DNA of 64,000 nucleotides from Promerops cafer (Eukaryota > Chordata > Aves > Passeriformes > Nectariniidae). The DNA lies in contig VZSE01011604.1 of assembly GCA_013398275.1 (NCBI GenBank), forward strand, positions 883,695 through 947,694. Reading direction: 5' to 3'. Positions 11,552 to 22,561 of this stretch are shown piece after piece. Positions within the stretch are counted from its first letter, which is position 1; each line of letters opens with the position of its first letter. The notes under the pieces were generated by a model that saw only the letters and a list, made by a program, of their open reading frames with translations, was not told the origin of the DNA and did not search any database. The position numbers and the translations under genes are program-made.

Positions 11552-13862
11552 TTAGGAGGCAAATGTTATGCACATTGAGAACAAACTATCTAAAGACAGC
11601 ACCATATACTTTACATATCTTGTTTGATGTGTGCACTTATACAACTTGTACTTCCACATAAAAGAAGTATTGGTAAATCTTATGATAGAAAATCTGTTAA
11701 ATAAATTTAACAAAGAACAAGAAAATACATTAATTTCTGAAAGTATTATTCCAATAGATACGGTCTCCAACTTCCTAACAACACAGGAAGGTTCAGTAAG
11801 AGAGTATTATGAGAGTATTTCTGTATACATGATCTAGCCCCAGAAATTATTTTCTCTTTAATCTCACTTGAAGTGGCTTCATATAACCCACACTGGCTTT
11901 CATAGCAGATATTTATTCCTCATAAATATTTTTCAGTTACAACAATAAAAAATGCAAAACAATGAATTGTTTCAGATAATTAAAATACATATATAACAAC
12001 ATTTGTTATTTCAGTTTTGCATTCCATTGAATATTCTGCTTATACATTAGAAAATATTACGAAATGGGAGAGTGTAACTGCTTAGCTTTATGCATTTCAA
12101 ATATCCTCATCATTAAAAGTGTGGTCTTCTATATATGTAAAGTTAGTAATAGTGGCTTCCTAGATAAAGATTCAGGAAAACTAGTGATCAAAAGATGCAT
12201 GACTTGAAATTAATTTCTTACCAGTCTTATTTTTCTCCTTGTAAATCCATATCTGTTGGAAAAGCAGAAGTGAGACTTAACTAATCAAATTCTGCTGCAC
12301 ATTGGTCTGCTCTGAGAGCAAGCCACTCCCTGAAGTAAATTCATAATGTCAACCCTTAGCTGAGTACCATTAAAATTTAATCAGATCATTATAATTTTGA
12401 ACATTAGTCCTATCATCATATGAATGTACTTTTGAAAACACATCAAGTATGGTCTAAAATCTCTATTTAGCTTCAGTTTACAAACTCCAAATGCACCTGT
12501 TTGAACTATTGCAGTTTGGATTAACTAATGATGCAGACTCTTTCCCTGTAGTTCTATATTGAAGTTGGGCAACCAATGGAAGCAACAAGGAAGCAATTCT
12601 TTAGTTTCCTGGCAGCACATTAACTTTACTTTATGAAGTGGTTACTAACATGAATGCATCACACATACTTAGCAGCAAAAAGGCAAATAAGGCAACATCC
12701 AACATCTCTTCAGTCTTAAAGAATGAAATCAATTTGATTAATAAGAAAACACATAGGAAACCAACAAGTTAGACAAAGTTTAGCAATCCCACTGTGACTT
12801 CTGTAGTGCAGAATTCACAGGACAACAGATACCTTAAATCATAATTAATTCAGTTGAAAAGAAAAGGTGCATTTTAGAACGTATTTTATTTTCCTCTCTT
12901 TTATGCTTCAGCCTACCAGAAAATTGAAATCTCTATCTCTGGCAGTTCTGTGGCAGACTTCCAGCTTTATCTTAATGAAGACGGAATTATTTTTGACAAA
13001 ATTCTGTTCTCCAAGTATTCCAAAATCCTCTAATTCATTTACATGAGGTAGAGGGGAAAAGAAAGAATGGAAGGAAGAGCAGTGAAGCATACAAATATTA
13101 CTGAAAAAGGATATATGAAAGTGTTCTATGGAAGGAAGACATGAGTATTTTATAGTGGAAAAGTATAGCAGAAGAGTAGAAAAGTAGAAATACACATTTC
13201 CTTAAATGTAATGCTTGAAAAATCACCAATTTATTCTTATATAAAACCATCAAATGAATAATAAGTGAATTTCAGCAATTTTGAAAAACACATGAGACAG
13301 AGGAAGCTGGAGGTATAAATGATTTCAAAAGAGATAAAGTTTTTTTTCAAACTGGTAACTGTCACGAGGCCTTTTTTATTTTCCAAAAAAACCCCAAATG
13401 CAAGTCAATAGCCACTACACGTAAAAAAATTCTTACTGAAATTTAGACAATTTCCTTAAACTGACATGAGGGCTATTGGTTTCAAGGAGGACATTACGTA
13501 TTCTTTTCATTATATTTACCTAAAATCTTCATAGTACCATGTGTTCCTCTGATAAGTTATGGAAAAAACTACTACGACATCTGTGTTGAAAGCACATTGC
13601 TACTGACTGGAACAAAGCAAACAAGGATGCCTCAAGACCAGGAAAGAAGGACAACAGTTACATCACCATGCTTTATGTCTAAGGGTTGCTATTCTAAAAA
13701 TTATACATTCAATATTAACTATATATGGTGTGTATAATTCTAGAATAAGAATCTTACTGATACTATAATTAGTGAGACCTCTTAATAAAGTGCTGGTAGA
13801 AAACAATAGTGCTAAATCATGGTGGTTTAGCTTGAAGAACAGCCAATCTCCCACCCAGCTGC
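11552..13862. other. AT-rich unique DNA, no gene seen
   Basis: No repeat or gene was recognised. The minus-strand frame 11552-11770 lies directly upstream of, and in the same frame as, the decayed remnant. It could be an older part of that remnant, but it shows no supporting pattern. Confidence 0.5.
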
Positions 13863-14250
13863 ATGCTTGCTCCCCTCCCCGGTGTGGTAGGTAACAAGTT
13901 TTATTCTCCACAGACTTCAGAGAACTGCCTGCTCCACTACGTCCTCTTCAAAAGGCCGCAGAGGAATACTTCATCACAGAGAAACTTCTCCTGCTCCTTT
14001 GCCTTTGATATACCCTCTGTTGTTTCACTCATTTCATTTCCTTCTCCTCTTCCTGTGTGGTATTTTCTGCCCTTACTTACATGCACCTTCCCAGAGATGC
14101 CCCAAATGTGGCTGATGAGCTCAGCTGTCCCCTGTGGTGGATCTGTTGCAGGGATTGCTGGCACTGACTGTCTCCAGCTTGGGGCATCTCAGGCTGCAGA
14201 GGCCAGCCATGCATGCCCCCTGCTTCCAAACCTTGTAATCCACACCAATA
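13863..14250. other. GC-richer island, possibly a degenerate LTR
   Basis: About 390 bp stand out by higher GC and pyrimidine-rich plus-strand sequence within AT-rich DNA. The minus strand carries AATAAA near 13906 and repeat-like phrases around 14160-14200 (GCATCTCAGGCTGCAGAGGC on plus). A plus-strand frame of 135 codons (13863-14270) and a minus-strand frame of 75 codons overlap here, and neither looks like a known protein. A weathered retroviral LTR on the minus strand is the most plausible reading. A short regulatory element is the alternative. Confidence 0.3.
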
Positions 14251-17200
14251 CACTTGGTAAAAGACTCTAAAATATTTTAAACATGGTTCTTAATCCACTT
14301 CTTTTTAAATCATGGAATTTGTATCCCACAGGAACGTGAATTGCTGATCCACATTTGCATAACACTACATGTATAAAATTTTTAAAAAGTCCCAAATTAA
14401 ATAATAGCACATGGAAATATATCTGGACTTTGAATTTCTCCTAATTTTACTAATGTACAGACTTGGTAAAAATGTAACATATCCAGTGAGCTAAGCTTAA
14501 ACTTTGGCTATGATTATGTCCGTGTCAAAGGAAGAGTGACAAACACCCAAACCTCTTTTGCAGAGTTTTCTCCATTTTCAGTGGAAGAGAATGTCTATTT
14601 GGAAAAGAGAAGCTGAGTTATTCAGTTATTCAGATTGTTCAGGACATATTTATACAGCTTATTTTCAAATTATTCAGAAATTTCAAATTCACCAAAAATA
14701 TTCATACTTATCTATGACAGAGTTAAAATTTCTTCTCAGAAAAAAAGAAGAAATCCATAGCAATGATACTTCTCTTCTCCAAGGGCGACTGTTTGGTCTG
14801 GTTACTATCCAAGTTCACCGTAACCAGGTGACATTAATCAAAATAAAGAGTTGAACTACAGGCAATTTCTAATGTACTTCTTCACAGTTTTGCTATCAGC
14901 TTAGTTTCATGATTCACAAGTTTATTAATAAATCATATAAGGTACACAGAGGCATCATACAGGAAGAGAGAGGTTTGACAAAACTGAATTTTACGTCTGT
15001 ACACTTTGGAATTTTCTGTAATTTCTCTGATTTTGTTCTGATGAGTTACTAGTTTTCCTTGGGGTATTTTATAATTGTGATATGGTATAGATAAAATAAT
15101 TTTTTTGTAACACATGTAAATGTGTAACAAATGTAAATGTGTAACAAATGTAATTAAGCATCAGTAACCTAATTCATTTTTTTCTGATGTCAAATAAAAC
15201 ATAAATCTAAGTGATTTCAGTAGGAGTAGAAACCTCAAATCTTTTCATCAGGTTCAACTATGCATTTAATGATGTTTCAAATGGCAAACTCCATAGTCCA
15301 ACTCATCATAAAATCTGATACCACATATTCTTATTTCAGATTCAATCCCTTTGTTTAGAAAATTAACCTTAAATAATCCTTTTCATTGCAGACTTATGAA
15401 TTCCACTTTGATTTTCATGGAGCCAAACAGAAAGGTGTCCTGTTCTGAAAACTTAGAACCCTTAATATCTGGGATATCATAATGACATCAGATTCATTTT
15501 TTATGTTCTGCATGGTTTAAGGAAAAAAAAATCTGGCTTAAAAGGAAGATTCAAGGATATTTTTATTGTTCAATATTCTCCTATTAAAATAGGACACATG
15601 CGCTCAAAACTTCAAAATGCAGAAAATAAAATCTACATGTGTCAACAAACCTATACAAATGACCCATACAAAATTATCTACAAAACTATCAACAAATCTA
15701 CAAAGAGGAAATAAGGAAGAAAAAGTACTACATGGTTAGCCTGCTATAAATTTAGCATTAATCCAGTAGGATAGTTCAAGTTATTTGTAGGCATTTGCCA
15801 TTTCTTAAGGTAGGAAATTATGAAATTTTAATTTTCAAAATAATATATTTAATCAATTTTATTCTGTTAAACAATATACTTTTGATTAAAGTAAGACAAT
15901 AAGAATGTTACTACTTTGCAAGTACAAGATTTTGAATATGCCCATAATACAGAGAAGAGTTTGAGCCATAGAGAGGTTATTAACATAAATTGCAATTATG
16001 AAACTGATTGTCATCATTTACAACTCTTTTCAAATTACTTGACAGATTGTCATGGGAAAATGAGTTATGTAAATTTATTAATGTTTATGCAAATTGTTTA
16101 ACTTCAAGACTGAAGTAAGACTATGGATCCAATACCCTTCAACATGTACTGTGAAAAGCAAAGGATACTCATTTCACTTAAACTTATTTGAATTAATCAT
16201 GGTAAAAACAAAATAATCTTATTTCAAAAATTGCTTTGATTGGAAAATGTTCCTGACTCATACAAATGGAGCAATTAGTCTAGCAAAGTATTATGTAGAC
16301 TGTGAGAGAGTTCATTTTGGATGTGATCATGGACACATTTTGACTTAAGATCAGGAACTGTTCAGAATGCATAAAAATGAAGTAGTTAATGAGGGGAAAT
16401 TGGAGAAGGATGTTATGCTGTACTTCTTAACTGCATTTTTTTTTAAGTCTTCTGATTGCTTGTAAATTTTGATTTAAAGTGCTTTACGTAATCATGTAAA
16501 TACTTTTCAGGCTTTACCCAAGCCAAGTTACTTCTACAGCTGCTTTGCAGATTTAGACAGGAAAACAGAATGTATTTGAGATTTGACCATCAGCTTTTTT
16601 ATGAACTGAAAGTTTGCTCATTAATAAACTTTTTGCCCAAAATCATGAAGAAAACAAGTTAAAAAAGTAATAATAATAAAAAAAAAAGTTGGTTTGCAAA
16701 GCTTCTAATTGAAATCATAAACAAGAAAGGACAAATATGTCCAGTGGGCCAATGAGTAACATCTACAGATGTTTCTGCCAACATATGATTATGAACTTTG
16801 ATTTCACTATTAAATAGAAATATGCTTGTTCTATGATAGTTTTAACTGCTACATAATTTCAAGAAGACCATTATTCTTGCAACATCCAGAACAATAAAAG
16901 CGTGAGTAGACTCTGTAAAAGAGGACAACAGGTTGCCTGTTCAGACTGATACAGAATGAGAAGCAGTGAGATTATTCCCAAATTTCTTTATCCTTCCAGC
17001 AAGATAATCAACAAAGAGGGTTTATGCATGTCTCCACAGAACGGCTGAAGTGTCTTTTTTTCTTTGTCCATTTAATTCCTCAGCAAGAAGAAAGGAGTTT
17101 ACCCCACTTCTAACCATCCATGTGACCAAAGAAATATGCTAGGTCTCCATTTGGAGCTACTTGTGTTCTCTTTTAATCACTTAAAATTTGTAATGTTTAG

Positions 17201-18255
17201 CTTTATGATTCCTCTCTGCCACTACTTGAGAATTATCTCTTGCTGGCCTCTGCCTCAGGAGAGACATATGACATTTCAGGGTACTTAACTGTAGTGAAAA
17301 CTATCAAATTTGTTATGAAATATTCAATTATTCAGAAGTACACACAGATATACCAGAAGGACAGTAATAGGCAAGCAAGGGCTTTTTTCTTATACTAAAA
17401 TGTACAATGTGAACATTACCTGCTTATAACTTTGGAAGTCAAAAATATAAAAATAATAATCTGTAGAGGAACTGACTTTGCTTTTCATATTAAATTCAAT
17501 TTCAAACTTTTGCCCATAGTTATTACAGGAAAAGAACACCTGAAGTGTAAAGTCAATTAGCTTTTATTTTGTCTGTCACCACTTATTATTCATTATGTTA
17601 TACTTAGAAGTCTCAGCTATATTCTGAATCCTAATTTCCCTGTATCAAAAGGCTGAATATCAAAAAGGTAGGGAAAGAAGTACATCTGAGGCCAGATATG
17701 ATGGAGGTCTTGTACTCCTTGAAGTCCAAGATACTAAAATTGGCAGCAATCTATGCTGGGAAAAATGATAGAAAAAAGAGTTTAAAAAATCTTCTGGAAA
17801 ACAAGGTCCTAACTGAATCAATAGCTCCTTCAGAAGGACTTATATGCAGACAAAAAAAAAATCCAAGCAACCAACATGGTTCGCCAGGAAAATTATGCTT
17901 TAGGAATGAGGGCAGAGAAAGGTAAGAGGCAGGTGAGTCAGACCTGGGAATGGTTGTTAAAACAAATAAAGATTCTTCAGTATACAGAAAAAAATTTAAA
18001 AGTAAAATTACTATGAAGAAGGTTCTGAATAAAGATTAAAGATAAACTTGACGTGGTTCTGAAAAAAAAGTTAATACAGAAATTTTCAAAATGATACAGC
18101 TATGTTTTGGGGTCAAAAAGATGAACTTGAGGGCAGTAGGAAAATAGAATCCACCACAACAAAACTGGAAGGAAAACTAAAAAAGTTAATGACCTCAAAT
18201 TGTCTGGGACCAAGGATCTCCCTCAAGTTGTTCCATATTTGACACACAAAATCAG
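14251..18255. other. AT-rich unique DNA, one short tandem repeat
   Basis: No gene or dispersed repeat was recognised in 4 kb. At 15107-15154 a unit of about 17 bp (GTAACAAATGTAAATGT) repeats about 2.8 times with few changes. The remainder is AT-rich, with frames under 100 codons. Confidence 0.55.
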
Positions 18256-18330
18256 TATAGAATCATAGAGTAATTTTGCTTGGAAAAGACCCTTAAGATC
18301 ATTGAGTCCAACCATAGGCATGGCACACCA
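18256..18330 (-). mobile_element. CR1 LINE 3' tail fragment
   Basis: The plus strand reads TAGAATCATAGAG followed by the TTGGAAAAGACCCTTAAGATC block and GAGTCCAACC. This is the reverse complement of a CR1 3' end. Only about 75 bp survive. It lies about 250 bp outside the left arm of the inverted repeat at 18578. Confidence 0.85.
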
Positions 18331-18577
18331 AGCATTCATACAAAGATTTTGGGTTTGTTTTTAATATCTAGTGAATAGTAGCTATAGCACATGATAAAAG
18401 AAAGTTAAAAAAAAAAAAAGTCAAAAGAGAAAAAAAAACCCAAACAAACCAAAAAGCAAAACAAACCCACCATAATTCAGGAGAGAATTACTTGATCCAA
18501 ACATCAGAACTGTTGAGATAAACTCAACAATGTGCAAGGCATTATAACAAAACTTTATGTCAAGAGCAACATTAAAT
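18331..18577. other. A-rich low-complexity spacer
   Basis: This stretch contains A-rich runs at about 18405-18470, with AAAC and AAAG interruptions. Nothing else is seen before the inverted repeat begins. Confidence 0.5.
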
Positions 18578-18690
18578 ATTAAAAAATACTTTTCAATCTC
18601 TCCCGTTTTTCCAGCCTTATGTTCTGGGGTTAATAAATGAAAGTAATTTTAGATTCAAGGCTACTGCCTTTTAGTGCATGTTCATAGACT
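18578..18690 (+). repeat. Left arm of perfect 113-bp inverted repeat
   Basis: The arm starts ATTAAAAAATAC and ends TTCATAGACT. By eye its reverse complement matches 19496-19608 at every one of 113 positions. The match stops abruptly at both ends. Inward, the arms continue AGGATATTTA and GGGAAATACT. Outward, they continue into unrelated sequence. No target-site duplication flanks the pair. The arm does not resemble CR1 or an LTR known to me. Confidence 0.95.
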
Positions 18691-19128
18691 AGGATATTTA
18701 ATAAGGAAGTTAAAGCAAATGGGGTGAGACACTAAATATCTTAGCAAAGATAATCTGGCAACTAAAGTTCCTAAATCAGAGAAATACAAGAAATATCATC
18801 TAATTGTACTTCATTTCATAATTAGTTTGTGACACGAAAAGCTAGTAGAGTTGGAAAAGACAGAAAGTAATTGCGATGGATGAGAAGCTACTGATAACAA
18901 CCATTAACCTTCAGAGAAACTATTGTCATAGAGTGAGATTCTCAGTAAAGTTACCATTCTAAATAATGGGAGATATCAAATGTATTTTTTTCAATGCCCA
19001 ATTTTAATAAAAAGATTGGAAAGCACAAGTTGTTTTACAAGAGGCTATCACATCACAGAGAAAAAAAAATCCAAAACCAGGCTTTCTCAATAATTAGTGT
19101 AGTAGTAAAAATAATGGCATATAGTTCA

Positions 19129-19164
<36 letters not shown>

Positions 19165-19495
19165 TTTAAAGCCTGCAAGAGGATTTGGTTGGGGTTNGAT
19201 CATCACAAGGAATGAAAGTCATAAAGTCATATCTTTCAAGATAAGAATAAATGAAATATTTTGGCCCAGTAAAAAAAACACTGAAACGTGATATATCTAC
19301 TGTCTATAAATATGTGATGGTTGAGAATATAAATACCAGTGTTGGAGTGAGCAGAAATTTACAAACATGATCAAGAAAGATTGTTTTCTGACAGCAATTT
19401 CAGATGGAGAAGTGAGAGCAAAACACCCAGCTACTCTGAAACTGAGCTCCCCACATCACACTGTGCAAGAGGTTTCTATTACTGAAGTATTTCCC
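18691..19495. other. 805-bp loop between inverted-repeat arms, with poly-A and an N
   Basis: The loop is AT-rich and shows no coding pattern. It contains an A homopolymer of about 30 bases (about 19132-19162). It also holds a single undetermined base at 19197, 35 bp after the poly-A, which suggests an assembly join in or near the homopolymer. I saw no duplicated flanks around this N, unlike the other three in the window. Confidence 0.7.
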
Positions 19496-19608
19496 AGTCT
19501 ATGAACATGCACTAAAAGGCAGTAGCCTTGAATCTAAAATTACTTTCATTTATTAACCCCAGAACATAAGGCTGGAAAAACGGGAGAGATTGAAAAGTAT
19601 TTTTTAAT
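19496..19608 (-). repeat. Right arm of perfect 113-bp inverted repeat
   Basis: This is the reverse complement of 18578-18690 with no visible mismatch. If both arms are transcribed together, the RNA could fold into a perfect duplex of 113 base pairs closed by an 805-nt loop. Confidence 0.95.
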
Positions 19609-22417
19609 TCTGAATCCATTTACCTAGATTAGTGTTCTGTTTTTCCTTTGACCTTTGCTCTCTAGAGCAGCTAGGATTCTTTGGTAGTGGCATCTTTTCT
19701 GCTTGGTTAGCTCCAGAACAAATACAAGTCTCACAAGAATTTTGAAATTCCCAGTAAATTTTCAGATTTTTTTGATTGTGCAAATCTGTTGTTTTTTCTT
19801 TTTTGTTCTGTTTACTATTTTCTAAAGATAATATGTTCTTTTCTACTAGTTTGTCAAGGTTAACTCTTGCATTTTGTCACAGACTGCTGTCCTACCCTTC
19901 CCTGGTGATGCTGTGCTCACGATGGGACAAAGACAAGCTGCAAGCTTCACAGAGTTGCAGTGAAACAGCTCCCTCAAATGGTATAATTTAGCACGGCGAT
20001 CCCTAAGGAAATGCAGTTTAAATTCATTAAAATTCTAAATTATTTGGAAAAACAGACTTTCATAGTATGTATGACTTTTTAATAGCAATTTTTTTGTTTT
20101 CTGAAAATCCTACTGAAAACCCTGCTGACCTCCTACTGAGGTGTTTTGGATATACAGAAGTCTACAGGTTGTATTTCTGTGCTGCTGTACATCTACCATG
20201 GCTGAGACTCAGAACTGTAAAGATGCTTGGTTACTTTTTGGACCTTGAAAGACATCAAGGATGAAAAGCATTTGTGGCTGAGAAATGTCCATTCTTTGTT
20301 AAAGCAACAAACAGCCATATAGCAGAGGAAATGCCAGGTAGTGCAGAAGAGGATCACAGTACAGAAGGGAGCCTGTGATACACTAAGGACCTTGGTCTTC
20401 TAGTGGTGTGAACATGATAGCAAAATGAAAAAGTATTGTGACCTGTTCATGGAATATGCTTGTTCAACAACAATTTTGTCAGCAACATGAAAGTTGGTAG
20501 CTTTTATTTTTTAAAGGTACTTCATTTTGCCTTTCAAGCTCATCAGTAAGTTCACACTTCATAATGCTGGTTTCTTAAAGGCCAAATATTTGTTTAAAAA
20601 ATGACATAAAAGTTCTGGCCAAAATGAAAAAAAAAAAAATATAAACAAAGGATAAGATTATCACACATCATTCCGGTTATATTTGCCATAGATTTTCAGT
20701 TCATAATACTAAAAAACAAACCCCCAAAGTGTTTTGATGAAACATACAAGTGCAGATTTATGGATTTATTTATTTATATATCCCTGTAGGTTTTTAAGTT
20801 GCCATTTGATCATTGAGCTAGAGAAACCTACAATACTGAATGACCCTAGCAGAAACACAGCCAGCTTTACCCTTATTTAATATCAGTGGACTCTGAAATT
20901 ATTTCATGTAGACACCTTTCAGAATCAGGTCATGGATTCATCAGACTTTTGAATGTCACAGGCTGCATTAGACATGTTTGATAACATTGCTGTTCACATC
21001 CAGCAAATATGCCAGCTATATGAACAGCGGCTGAAAAAATTGTCCTTTCTAAAAGACCCTGGAAATGCAAACACTGAACAGCAAACATCCACCGTGTGTC
21101 ATTTCTCTTCAAAGCTGGCAGCACTTTGCATTTTCAGGGAGGTTATTTTTCCCAGTAGTTCCATCCTGACCAAATGGTGGTGGCAAACAAACAATGAGCC
21201 AATATCATCAGAAGGAAAGGCTGGCAATAATTTTAACTGTTTTTTTCTCTAAGGACTAGAGACCAAATGAGGAAATGACCAAAACCACTGAAAACCATAT
21301 TTATCAGTGTCAGTGCTGAACAAAGCATTGCCTTGTGTTTCACAACAGATATTATTAACTCACTGGTAAGGAACAATATTAAATGCAGTACAGGCTGCTC
21401 AGCTTTAGCACCTTTGTAAATATGCAATCTGCTCTCTGTGCATCAGTCATGGACATCCAGCAGTCTTTGCTAACAAGAATATAGCCTCATATGATGAGAA
21501 TGTTGCCTTCAAATAGAAGCACTTAAAAATAAATATTAAAAGAGAAAGGGTGGAAAACATAAACTTTTTAGAAGTTAATTACATTATATTCACAAAAAGC
21601 CTATACCTTCAAGAAAAGAATTTCAGTATAAAGAATTTTGATATGGGCTGCTAAGGCAAGCAAAGTTATGACCAACTACATGTCTTTTCAAATCGTTCCA
21701 AGACAACACAGTAACTGCAAGCACATTACTAGATTATAACAAAAAATGAAATAATAAAGAAAAAGAATATTTTCTTTAGTACCTATATGAAAACTAAAAT
21801 TTTTTTGAAAATTAAGTCTTCCTCGTAGGTTTTGAACTCTTAAACCTAATCTTGTGTTTTGAAAATCTCATCAATATCTGAAGGAAAAAAAATAAAATCT
21901 GTCCCTCTATAGTTGGCAATATTCAATCTGTATTCTACATAAATAAGTCCTACTTTCCCTGTTCTGTTTCTGGTATTTCATCTGTGTCTAAATAATTCAC
22001 ACATCTGCCCTTCTTCATTTATATGGTGGTGTATCACTTTTAACATATAGCATTTCCCAGATGGAATGCTTTTCCACACCTTGCTTAAAAATCCATCAAA
22101 ACTGTGTCACTTAGGGAAGGATTTGGGTTTTTTTTTCAGTGCCAGAGGACTGCAATGTTTAGCGACCTTATCCATTTAAGAAGTCATCTTTAAAATTGCT
22201 TTTTCTCCTCTTGGCATGCAGAGACCTGTCTCATACCCTCTGGCTTGCAACTCAAGGTTGTGCAACCATGTAAACTGGTTTTAGCTATCAGAAGCAGCAA
22301 CTGCAGAGTTACAGAAAAACAGTAATAACTTAAAAGAAGCATAAGCCCTAGGCCAAGATTTTCTAGCCTCACAGCACAGGCATACAAGAACTAGTGGAAG
22401 GCAGCTGTTAGACATAC
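19609..22417. other. AT-rich unique DNA
   Basis: No repeat was recognised. A plus-strand frame at 20953-21252 (99 codons) has a mildly helical, charged N-terminal third and is raised as a finding rather than a gene. An A-run lies near 20627-20639. Confidence 0.5.
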
Positions 22418-22561
22418 CCGCCAGCACTTTGTAGATACCAGACTGTCCAGGCAGCTGGACTGGGATTCCACCCTTTCACTCCTGCCCTCCAAGGCGCAGA
22501 TATTTCTAGAGCTCAGCCTACACCCCAGACCCCATGCTGATCCACTGGTTGCTGAGGCCAT
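22418..22561 (-). other. Possible short coding first exon (speculative)
   Basis: On the minus strand an ATG at 22561-22559 sits in a strong initiation context (CACCATGG). It opens a frame of exactly 48 codons that reaches a consensus-like splice donor, CGG|GTATGT, at 22418/22417. The block is clearly more GC-rich than its neighbours and holds three CpGs. The predicted peptide is Ser-, Gly- and Cys-rich, with no domain I recognise. The frame also continues through the donor to a stop near 22391. On the plus strand the same point reads ATG|GTGAGT, also donor-like, so the signals are ambiguous. It may be chance. Confidence 0.2.

Noticed and set aside
18578..19608. Reading the inverted repeat as a classic DNA transposon
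   Set aside because: No flanking target-site duplication, no transposase remnant and no known terminal motif.
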